6,233 nucleotides of DNA. It comes from Deltaproteobacteria bacterium. GTDB taxonomy: Bacteria > Desulfobacterota > DSM-4660 > Desulfatiglandales > B25-G16. The translations under genes and the position numbers were made by a program. Location: NCBI GenBank assembly GCA_020355145.1, contig CP070660.1:771679-777911 (forward strand), read 5' to 3'. Under the pieces are notes generated by a model, which did not search any database, was not told the origin of the DNA, and saw only the letters and a list, made by a program, of their open reading frames with translations. Each line of letters opens with the position of its first letter. The first letter of the stretch is position 1. This document shows, in pieces, positions 1-4,984 of the stretch.

Positions 1-156
1 CTCGTCCGGTTTGATATTCGATCTTGACCGCCAGGTCAGATGATTATCGCGACCCGTCGGAGCTTTCCACTTACCCATGTCTCTAGGTATGGAATGCGAA
101 CAGGCAACCTCAGGTTTTGATATTCCTATCATATCCAAGCTCTTATAGAAGTGCAT
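1..156 (-). CDS. Possible partial reading frame running off the left edge
   Basis: On the minus strand an open frame runs without a stop from an ATG at 156-154 to the window edge, 52 codons. It begins MHFYKSLDMIGISKPEVACS and contains a polar, basic stretch (PRDMGKWKAPTGRDNHLTWR). The frame is also open for a few codons upstream of that ATG, to a TGA in the 190s. There is no clear Shine-Dalgarno before the ATG and I recognise no family. It could be the end of a decayed gene or an open frame by chance; the mixed-charge composition is the only argument for coding. Confidence 0.2.
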   Translation of the reverse strand, partial: MHFYKSLDMIGISKPEVACSHSIPRDMGKWKAPTGRDNHLTWRSRSNIKPDE

Positions 157-361
157 ATACTGGCAAGATATCAAAGGTTCAGGGTTTTTTCATGAAGTGA
201 TATTTTAAAAGACCCCTATGATTGAAATTGAGGTTATGATTACAGTTACAAACCTTTATTTTTGTGATATTGCAGGTTTTGGCACGTAATCTATCAAAAT
301 TGACCGATAGAGAAGCCCGAAAGATATTGTATAATTAGGGCAAATTCACGAAAACCCCTAA
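157..361. other. Spacer without a supported gene
   Basis: No frame of useful length is open on either strand. One short plus-strand frame (roughly 264-339, ending LARNLSKLTDREARKILYN) reads like protein, but it has no ribosome site and is only about two dozen codons, so it may be a remnant. A TTTTGGCACG box near 277-286 resembles a sigma-54 -24 element but has no -12 partner at the right distance. Confidence 0.4.
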
Positions 362-365
362 TTAT
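331..365. repeat. Perfect 10-bp inverted repeat (stem-loop)
   Basis: ATAATTAGGG (331-340) and its exact complement CCCTAATTAT (356-365) flank a 15-nt loop. The right arm contains the TAA stop of the minus-strand short ORF (362-364), so a transcript from that strand would fold a hairpin directly at its end. No uninterrupted U-run follows on either strand, so it is a weak intrinsic terminator at best. An mRNA 3'-end stabiliser or protein-binding site is equally possible. Confidence 0.5.
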
Positions 366-529
366 GCTATCCAACGCCCATATCCATAAGTTTTCAAATC
401 CATATTAACCACCTCCCTTTCATCAGTCAGATTGTTTCCATTCTTCCGAAGAGCTGAGTTTACAGCCTGATCAAGTATCATAAGAGTGAGATGGCCTCGT
501 GTCAAGAATCTGACACTCTGTCGGACCAT
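362..529 (-). CDS. Short minus-strand ORF, unknown function
   Basis: A 55-codon minus-strand frame starts at ATG 529-527 and stops at TAA 364-362. Its composition is protein-like (middle part LDQAVNSALRKNGNNLTDER, end MDLKTYGYGRWIA). The first ATG has no Shine-Dalgarno. A second in-frame ATG lies at 481-479. A third at 403-401 is preceded by GGAGGT at 416-411 with an ideal 7-nt spacer, so the best-supported translation product is only the 13-residue C-terminal peptide. The stop lies inside the inverted repeat 331-365. I recognise no family. It may be a small peptide gene, a leader peptide, or the remnant of a longer gene whose ribosome site survives. Confidence 0.3.
   Translation of the reverse strand: MVRQSVRFLTRGHLTLMILDQAVNSALRKNGNNLTDEREVVNMDLKTYGYGRWIA
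499..516. promoter_or_regulatory. Palindromic candidate operator / enhancer site
   Basis: GTGTCAAGAATCTGACAC is a 6-bp inverted repeat (GTGTCA / TGACAC) around a 6-nt centre. Its midpoint lies about 128 bp before the predicted start of the sigma-54 transcript near 636, which is the usual range for a bacterial enhancer-binding protein. The dyad is seen directly; the role is inferred from position. It overlaps the minus-strand short ORF. Confidence 0.35.
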
Positions 530-609
530 AAATCAAATTCACATATAATACTTGGACGAAGAAGCTTTAACCATATGCAATTACAGGCAATTATCCCTCT
601 GCATTGTTT

Positions 610-625
610 TGGTATGATTCCTGCA
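610..625 (+). promoter_or_regulatory. Sigma-54 (RpoN) promoter, upstream of the signalling block
   Basis: TGGTATGATTCCTGCA matches the -24/-12 consensus TGGYRNR-N4-TTGCW except for one base (C instead of the first T of TTGC). The key GG (611-612) and GC (623-624) are separated by exactly 10 nt. The start of transcription would fall near 636, leaving a leader of about 135 nt before the ATG at 772. The -24 half is nearly identical to that of the second promoter at 4695 (TGGTATGA in both). Confidence 0.55.
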
Positions 626-655
626 GTACCTATAGAGTGCTAAAACTTAACCGAG

Positions 656-680
656 TGCCTGACTGCATGACAGACAGGCA
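656..680 (+). promoter_or_regulatory. Stem-loop in the 5' leader
   Basis: TGCCTG (656-661) pairs with CAGGCA (675-680), and inside them CTG (663-665) pairs with CAG (671-673), giving nine pairs with a single A-A mismatch and a 5-nt loop. It begins about 20 nt after the predicted sigma-54 transcript start. No U-run follows, so it is not a terminator; it could stabilise the leader or bind a regulator. It matches no riboswitch class I know. Confidence 0.4.
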
Positions 681-771
681 AGCAGGCGGAGAAGATAGCT
701 GGGAAACAGAAATGGAAAAAAAGTAAAAACAACGGAAGAATTTTTCAACGAATAAGAAAGGGACAATTAGG

Positions 772-1263
772 ATGGGAATAACAATTGAAAGACAAGAAAA
801 AGAAAAGATTACTTTGATAGCCATCCTTTTAGCTGGCTCTTGCTTTTTGACATATTATTTCCATGAGGTTCTTGAAACCGGCATTGTTTTTACCCACGTC
901 TTCTATATTCCAATTATCCTAGCATCGTTGTGGTGGCGAAGAAAGGGGTTAGGTGTAGCTATATTTTTAGCGGTATTCCTCATTTTTAGCCACCATTTCC
1001 TTGGAGATTACGTGGTGACTTCCAATGATTATCTTCGATCCCTTATGTTTGTGGTTGTTGGCTTTGTAGTTGCTCTGTTAAGTGAGAGGATTGCAAAGAA
1101 TGAGGAGGCGTTGCGGGAGAGGGAGGCCCAGAAAAAGGCAATCCTTGATGCCTCAGTTGACAGAATCAGGTTTGTTGATAAGGATATGAGAATAATCTGG
1201 GCAAATCAGACAACAAGCAGAGAACTTAATGTAGCTCCTGAAGATTTAGCAGGCCAGCCATAA
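772..1263 (+). pseudogene. Truncated membrane sensor: 4 TM helices plus start of a PAS domain
   Basis: The 163-residue product has four predicted membrane helices (about residues 13-33, 38-56, 59-78 and 86-105), a charged helical linker (about 107-125) and the first third of a PAS domain (from about 123: ILDASVDRIRFVDKDMRIIW, then ANQTTSRELNVAPEDLAGQP), where it stops. This N-terminal layout is common on deltaproteobacterial hybrid histidine kinases and diguanylate cyclases, where PAS is followed by an output module; here all output domains are missing. AAGGGA (758-763), 8 nt before the ATG, is a reasonable ribosome site. The PAS core beyond the GQP position, the kinase and the ATPase are absent, so I read it as a gene broken by a deletion. 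A stable membrane stub acting as a short sensor cannot be excluded. Confidence 0.75.
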
Positions 1264-1337
1264 TCGTCAAAGCCGACTTCAAGTCAGCTCAAGATGCCTT
1301 TGAAAAACTTGGCAGGCTGAATAAACGTGGGTTGTAG
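1242..1337 (+). pseudogene. Out-of-frame C-terminal remnant after the truncated sensor
   Basis: The frame shifted by -1 relative to the sensor is open from 1242 to a TAG at 1335-1337. From 1263 it reads IVKADFKSAQDAFEKLGRL, then NKRGL and stop, an amphipathic helix typical of a protein's C-terminus. It has no start codon and no ribosome site. It is most simply the tail of a longer gene joined here by the deletion that removed the sensor's output domains. I cannot assign the parent family. Confidence 0.35.
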
Positions 1338-1358
1338 AGCTAGGTTTAGGACTTGTTT

Positions 1359-1721
1359 ATGGGTGTATTAAATGTAAATGATCTTAAAGACGGTATGGTT
1401 CTTGCTGAAGATGTCAAGAACAGGCATGGAACCATGCTTCTAGCAAAAGGTAGGACACTTACCGGAAAGGATATCTTCACCCTTAAGAGCTGGGGGATAA
1501 CCGAGGCAGATGTAGAAGGGATTGATAAGGAGGATGTAGAAAAAAAAGAAATGGAATATCTTCCACCCTCCGTTACAGAATCAATAGAAAAAGAGCTTAG
1601 GGGATTATTCCCTGAATTTAATAACAATCCGGTGATGGAGGAAATATACAGGATAGTTAAGAGGTTCAAGCTGAAACAAGCAATAACACAAACGATGGAA
1701 GATGAAGCAACACAACATTGA
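1359..1721 (+). CDS. Small HDOD/HD-GYP-associated domain protein
   Basis: A 120-residue soluble protein. The first 50 or so residues (VNDLKDGMVLAEDVKNRHG, then LLAKGRTLTGKDIFTLKSWG and ITEADVEGI) match a small beta-rich module often found at the N-terminus of HD-GYP or HDOD proteins in delta-proteobacteria, similar in style to DUF3391. The C-terminal half is helical and charged. I chose ATG 1359 because AGGA (1348-1351) sits 7 nt upstream; a TTG at 1353 in the same frame would be only 1 nt from it. Its last 20 nt overlap the start of the HDOD gene, so the two are probably translationally coupled. In relatives this module is often fused to the catalytic domain, so here it may act as a separate partner of the HDOD or HD-GYP protein. 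The assignment rests on motif similarity recalled from the family. Confidence 0.75.
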   Translation: MGVLNVNDLKDGMVLAEDVKNRHGTMLLAKGRTLTGKDIFTLKSWGITEADVEGIDKEDVEKKEMEYLPPSVTESIEKELRGLFPEFNNNPVMEEIYRIVKRFKLKQAITQTMEDEATQH

Positions 1722-2553
1722 AAGAATAATTGATTCCATTGACAAGTTGCCAACCTTGCCCGTTATTTACACAAAGCTTACCAATATTCTTGAGCAATCC
1801 AATGCCACAATTAACAAGATAGCCAACGTCATCTCTGAAGATCAGACCATTGCTGCCAAGGTACTCAAAATTGTCAATTCAGTCTTCTATGGCTTTCCTA
1901 ATAAAATTGCTAGCCTGCAGAGGGCTGTGGTAATCTTGGGGTTAAAGGAGATAAAGAACCTGGTGCTTGCAACCTCCACATTAAAGATGTTCGAGCAACT
2001 ACAATCAGGTCATGAACTTGATATGAAAAGTTTCTGGGAGCATTCTATAGGCTGTGCAACTTCAGCAAAAGTATTGGCTGAAGCCGCATACCTAAGAAAT
2101 CCAGAAGACGTCTTTACTGGAGGTCTTCTGCACGACATAGGAAAGTTGGTTCATGCCCTCTATCTGCCCCAAGAATTTTCCAGTGTAGTAGCTGATATTC
2201 GGGATACTGGAATGCCCATGTTTGAATCAGAAAAACGCATAATTGGCTTTACCCACGATCAGACTGGCAGGATACTTGCCGAGAAGTGGGGCTTCCCTGA
2301 GGAGGTAACCAATATGATAACCGAGCATCATTTAAATCATGAACCCTGCAACCTGACTAAAGAGGTCGCTGCCGTTCACACTGGCAACATCCTGTGCATA
2401 GCCTTTAGCTTGGGTTCAGGGGGAGAAAAGCAGGTGCCTATAGCAAATCAGAAGGCATGGGAAATCTTGGGCCTAAGGTTAGGTGCTCTAGAATCTATCA
2501 CAGGAAGAATAATTAAATTATTTAGAGAGGCTATTTCTATTTTGGAATTGTAA
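1702..2553 (+). CDS. HDOD domain signal-transduction protein
   Basis: A 283-residue cytoplasmic protein that is essentially one HDOD domain (about 10-215) with a C-terminal helical tail. Typical family signatures are the opening LPTLPVIYTKL, the DQTIAAKVLKIVNS helix, AVVILGLKEIKNLVLA, FWEHSIGCA (H114), GGLLHDIGKL (H144, D145), THDQTG (H185), TEHH (H209, H210) and AVHTGN (H226). HDOD proteins are HD-superfamily relatives that usually act as non-enzymatic scaffolds in regulatory networks. Here most of the metal-ligand histidines are still present, so weak hydrolase or metal-binding activity is not excluded. It overlaps the preceding gene by 20 nt and its GGAAG (1697-1701) abuts the ATG, so it probably depends on coupled translation. 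The GAF-HD-GYP gene follows after 24 nt, consistent with one operon. Confidence 0.93.
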   Translation: MKQHNIERIIDSIDKLPTLPVIYTKLTNILEQSNATINKIANVISEDQTIAAKVLKIVNSVFYGFPNKIASLQRAVVILGLKEIKNLVLATSTLKMFEQLQSGHELDMKSFWEHSIGCATSAKVLAEAAYLRNPEDVFTGGLLHDIGKLVHALYLPQEFSSVVADIRDTGMPMFESEKRIIGFTHDQTGRILAEKWGFPEEVTNMITEHHLNHEPCNLTKEVAAVHTGNILCIAFSLGSGGEKQVPIANQKAWEILGLRLGALESITGRIIKLFREAISILEL

Positions 2554-2577
2554 TTTTCTCTACCTGGGTTAACCAAA

Positions 2578-3768
2578 ATGGATAAAGAAAATATAACAAT
2601 CGATTCAGATCAATTTAAATCGATGGTTAAGAAATTGCACTTTTTGGATGACTCAAATAAGGCACTTCTTAGCATACAAGATAAGTTAGAACGGTTAAGT
2701 TACTTTTTCTCCGGGATGCTCTTGTCTCATGACATTGATAACATACTTAAAACAGCTCTTGCTAAATTCAACGAATTGGTTAAAACAGTTGTCTGTTCTG
2801 TCTTTCTGGTAGAAGAAAGGGGTTTTGAGTTTTTTCACAAGATGTCTATTCCTGATAGCTTCTCATCCCTTATTCAAAAGGAAGTTGAGGCCCAAATAAA
2901 TTCAGGGACTTTTGGCTGGGTTATCAATAACGGTGCCCCCACGTGTATTCCAAGTGAAGTCTTCAAAAAAAAGAAAAGCAGAGTGTTTAATACCATGATT
3001 GCCCCGTTTTCAAACAAGAATAGGACAATAGGTGTCGCTGTCATTGTCTTTGAGGAAGACCAGGACTTTATAAGGCAGCAAACCCTAAAGCTCCTCTATA
3101 TCCTTGCGAGTTTCCTTTCACTCTCTTTGGAAAATGCATATCTTTTCGGTGATCTAAAAAAGAGCTACTTCGATACTGTGAGGGCTGTAACAAATTCCAT
3201 CGAGGCACGCGACCCATATACCAGGGGCCATTCTAACAGGGTGGCCGAAATAGCTAAGTCAATAGCTGAAGAACTTGAATGGAGCAAAAAGGATCTTGAG
3301 CTTATAGATTGGGGAGGAATGCTACACGATGTGGGAAAGATAGGAATACCTGACGCCATTCTCAATAAACCAGGCAAACTAACTGATGAGGAATATGCGA
3401 AGATCAAAAATCACCCTCTCATTGGGGCTCAAATAGTTAAAGAGACTTCTTTCTTGGAGCCTATGATGCCTTATATCCTGGAACATCACGAGAGATTTGA
3501 TGGCAAGGGCTATCCTCAGGGTCTGGTTGGTGAAAATATCTCTATAAAGGGAAGACTTTTGGCTATAGCTGATACATTCGATGCAATGACTACTGATAGA
3601 CCATATCGAAAAGGCTTTGATCCGGGGGATGCCTTTAAAGAGATAGTAAGCAATGCAAACACCCAATTTGACCCAAAAATTGTAGAGGCCTTTGAAAGGT
3701 CATGGCTTTTAGACAAAGAGATCTATCGAAGTCCACAAATAGAGAGAGTTGAGCAAGTCATATCCTAA
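2578..3768 (+). CDS. GAF-HD-GYP cyclic-di-GMP phosphodiesterase
   Basis: A 396-residue cytoplasmic enzyme expected to hydrolyse c-di-GMP to pGpG or GMP. An N-terminal helix (about 10-40) precedes a GAF sensor domain (about 42-190: ILKTALAKFNELVKTVVCSV, then TFGWVINNGAP and NTMIAPF), a signalling helix, and the HD-GYP domain (about 195-385). The catalytic set is complete: H218 (in DPYTRGHSNRVA), H250-D251 (GGMLHDVGKIG), H279 (KNHPLIG), H303-H304 within HHERFDGKGYP (GYP 311-313), and D332 (IADTFDAMTTDRPYR). Position 214, a glutamate in RpfG-type sequences (DPET), is tyrosine, which fits a two-metal rather than three-metal centre. The ribosome site is poor (CTGGGTTAACCAAAATG region), suggesting low or coupled translation. 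There is no membrane segment and no receiver, so the input is whatever the GAF domain senses plus its HDOD neighbours. Confidence 0.95.
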   Translation: MDKENITIDSDQFKSMVKKLHFLDDSNKALLSIQDKLERLSYFFSGMLLSHDIDNILKTALAKFNELVKTVVCSVFLVEERGFEFFHKMSIPDSFSSLIQKEVEAQINSGTFGWVINNGAPTCIPSEVFKKKKSRVFNTMIAPFSNKNRTIGVAVIVFEEDQDFIRQQTLKLLYILASFLSLSLENAYLFGDLKKSYFDTVRAVTNSIEARDPYTRGHSNRVAEIAKSIAEELEWSKKDLELIDWGGMLHDVGKIGIPDAILNKPGKLTDEEYAKIKNHPLIGAQIVKETSFLEPMMPYILEHHERFDGKGYPQGLVGENISIKGRLLAIADTFDAMTTDRPYRKGFDPGDAFKEIVSNANTQFDPKIVEAFERSWLLDKEIYRSPQIERVEQVIS

Positions 3769-4132
3769 AGCTTTCACGATACTTACCAAGGGTGAGCAGA
3801 TGATTATTGATGTCGGGGAACAGATGCTAAAGACTTTGGGCTACAAGGTCTTATTAGCCAGGGGTGGAAAAGGGGCCATAGAACTCTGCAATGAAAAGAG
3901 GGATAATATTGACATGGTCCTCCTGGATATGATCATGCCAGATATGCGTGGAGGAGAGACCTATGACAGAATGAAGGAGATCAACCCTGACATAAAGGTC
4001 CTCCTTTTAAGTGGATATAGTATCGATGGTCAGACCACAGAGATATTAAAGCGTGGATGTGATGGTTTTATTCAAAAACCTTTCGATATGTAGGGGTTAT
4101 TACAAAGAATAAGGAAAATCTTACATAAAAAA
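3749..4132 (+). pseudogene. Degenerate response-regulator receiver domain with in-frame stop
   Basis: The product is a receiver domain: MIIDVGEQMLKTLGYKVLLA, phospho-acceptor D60 in LLDMIMPDM, S88 in LLLSGYS and K110 in QKPF. Two lesions are visible. The opening strand, normally TILxVDDE, reads TILTKGEQ, one codon shorter and lacking the acidic pair that binds magnesium. TAG at 4091-4093 interrupts the domain just after KPFDM, and the same frame then continues GLLQRIRKILHKK, the expected last helix (to about 4132, next stop 4232). The open frame begins at TTG 3749 inside the end of the HD-GYP gene with no good ribosome site. ATG 3800, preceded by AAGGGTGAG, is the likelier real start, giving a 98-residue product without the first strand. 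Sequences of this type usually form the C-terminus of hybrid PAS histidine kinases. Confidence 0.8.
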
Positions 4133-4562
4133 GAATCTGGAATTCCTCTTAAAATCAAAGCGCTCATATCAATATATTCACCAGACCCTGTTCGCCCTAA
4201 CGCTTTCTACTACTGCTATAATTGGAAACAATAGAAAGGCCGAAAAACTAATGATTAGCAAACATAATCTACAATAAATTTGACAGGTTGGCAGGTATAT
4301 GATATGGCACGAATACTTAAAAAGTTTATCTCAGTAAGCACCACAACATATTGATTTTGTCTCATGAAATCTCCGGTACACTCCGATAAAGAATGAACCT
4401 TAATTGCTAATTTCGCTTCCTCTGACACTTTCCTACTTATCATTTTCAGCCCCGCCTTTCGCAAGGCGTCAATAATGGTCTCCACATCAGCTTGGTTTTT
4501 GTAAGGTCGCTTATCCTGAGAACTTCTATGGCGTCAGCACGGGCTATAGAAGATTAAAAGGA
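4133..4562. other. Spacer with a possible minus-strand coding remnant
   Basis: No intact gene is supported. On the minus strand, 4485-4255 is open (76 codons from a GTG), and its first half (ETIIDALRKAGLKMISRKVS, then EEAKLAIKVHSLSE) looks protein-like while the second half does not. Just upstream, across a run of five A on that strand, a different minus frame reads IARADAIEVLRISDLTK. The two would join smoothly with a one-base frameshift there. This suggests a decayed short gene, but I recognise no family and no start or ribosome site is convincing. Confidence 0.25.
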
Positions 4563-4619
4563 ACAGACCGTACAATAAAGCATACAGTCTGTGTAATGAA
4601 AAGCAGACCAAGCGTATGC
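4563..4619. repeat. Interlocking inverted repeats upstream of the sigma-54 promoter
   Basis: ACAGAC (4563-4568) is complementary to GTCTGT (4587-4592). GCATAC (4580-4585) is complementary to GTATGC (4614-4619), with GTCTG (4587-4591) and CAGAC (4604-4608) nested inside it. CAGAC thus appears twice in direct orientation and once inverted. The cluster is centred about 130 bp before the predicted transcript start at about 4721, where an enhancer-binding protein would act; that role is inferred from position only. Confidence 0.3.
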
Positions 4620-4694
4620 ATCTAAGCACCTAAAGATGTAGGTTAAGATATTTTCCCACGTATTATCAGCATGATATAATATAGTCATTAACAC

Positions 4695-4710
4695 TGGTAT
4701 GACTTTTGCT
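4695..4710 (+). promoter_or_regulatory. Sigma-54 (RpoN) promoter of the riboswitch gene
   Basis: TGGTATGACTTTTGCT fits every position of the -24/-12 consensus TGGYRNR-N4-TTGCW. GG is at 4696-4697 and GC at 4708-4709 with exactly 10 nt between them. Transcription would begin near 4721, roughly 10-15 nt before the riboswitch aptamer, so the promoter and the RNA element fit each other. A TATAAT at 4675-4680 lacks a usable -35 box and is a weaker candidate. Confidence 0.7.
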
Positions 4711-4732
4711 CTCATATGTAGACAAATATGGA

Positions 4733-4815
4733 ACGAAAGGGCAAACCCGCCTAAAGGCGGCGACGCAAAGCCAAGGGTCTAAAGCCGAAAGGCCATGATA
4801 GCCGAGCTGCCGAAG
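4733..4815 (+). promoter_or_regulatory. Cyclic-di-GMP-I (GEMM-I) riboswitch aptamer
   Basis: The conserved blocks of the GEMM-I aptamer occur in order and spacing: GGGCAAACC (4739-4747), a hairpin CCGCC-TAAA-GGCGG (4747-4760), GACGCAAAGCC (4762-4772), GGGTCTAAAGCC (4775-4786) with a GCC-GAAA-GGC stem (4784-4793), and ATGATAGCCGAGCTGCCGAA (4795-4814). This RNA class binds c-di-GMP and controls downstream genes in cis. The tetraloop of the first hairpin is UAAA rather than the usual GNRA. The aptamer is followed within about 15 nt by an intrinsic terminator and then by a secreted-protein gene. Whether ligand turns expression on or off cannot be told from sequence alone. Confidence 0.93.
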
Positions 4816-4829
4816 ATAATTTTTGAACG

Positions 4830-4869
4830 ACGCCTTTGGATGCGAATGCCCAAAGGCGTTTTTATTTTT
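4830..4869 (+). terminator. Intrinsic terminator forming the riboswitch expression platform
   Basis: ACGCCTTTGG (4830-4839) is perfectly complementary to CCAAAGGCGT (4850-4859), with a 10-nt loop that can add a small GC-GAAT-GC stem. The U-tract TTTTTATTTTT (4859-4869) follows at once. Lying between the aptamer and the start codon at 4985, it would stop transcripts of the riboswitch gene unless read through. TCCAAAAGGCG at 4902-4912 could compete for the same 5' arm with one bulge, but it is transcribed after the U-tract. Confidence 0.85.
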
Positions 4870-4984
4870 GGCAGTGCTTTCTTGATAATACCAGGCAGTT
4901 GTCCAAAAGGCGGGACGGAAAAGCAGGTGAGAAGAAATGGAAAATTAAACATTTTATGAACCCATATTTTAGGAGGTATCAAAG

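Noticed and set aside
277..296. TTTTGGCACG as a third sigma-54 promoter
   Set aside because: The -24 half is good, but the position 10 nt after GG reads AT, not GC, so there is no -12 element.
630..824. Minus-strand 64-codon hydrophobic frame
   Set aside because: It overlaps the leader hairpin and the start of the sensor gene; the hydrophobicity comes from reading A-rich DNA on the opposite strand.
1255..1270. Programmed frameshift linking the truncated sensor to the downstream tail
   Set aside because: There is no slippery heptamer or following RNA structure, and most of a PAS domain plus any output domain would still be missing, so decay is the simpler reading.
1346..1753. 135-codon open frame on the minus strand
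   Set aside because: It is antisense to the small domain protein and the start of the HDOD gene, both of which have clear family motifs; its own product is low in charged residues and rich in Ser/Ile as expected for a shadow frame.
3165..3716. Three minus-strand open frames
   Set aside because: All lie antisense to the HD-GYP catalytic domain, whose motifs are intact, and none has a recognisable product.
4675..4680. TATAAT as a sigma-70 -10 box for the riboswitch gene
   Set aside because: The position 17 bp upstream reads TTTCCC, a poor -35, and the sigma-54 element at 4695 places the start much closer to the aptamer.
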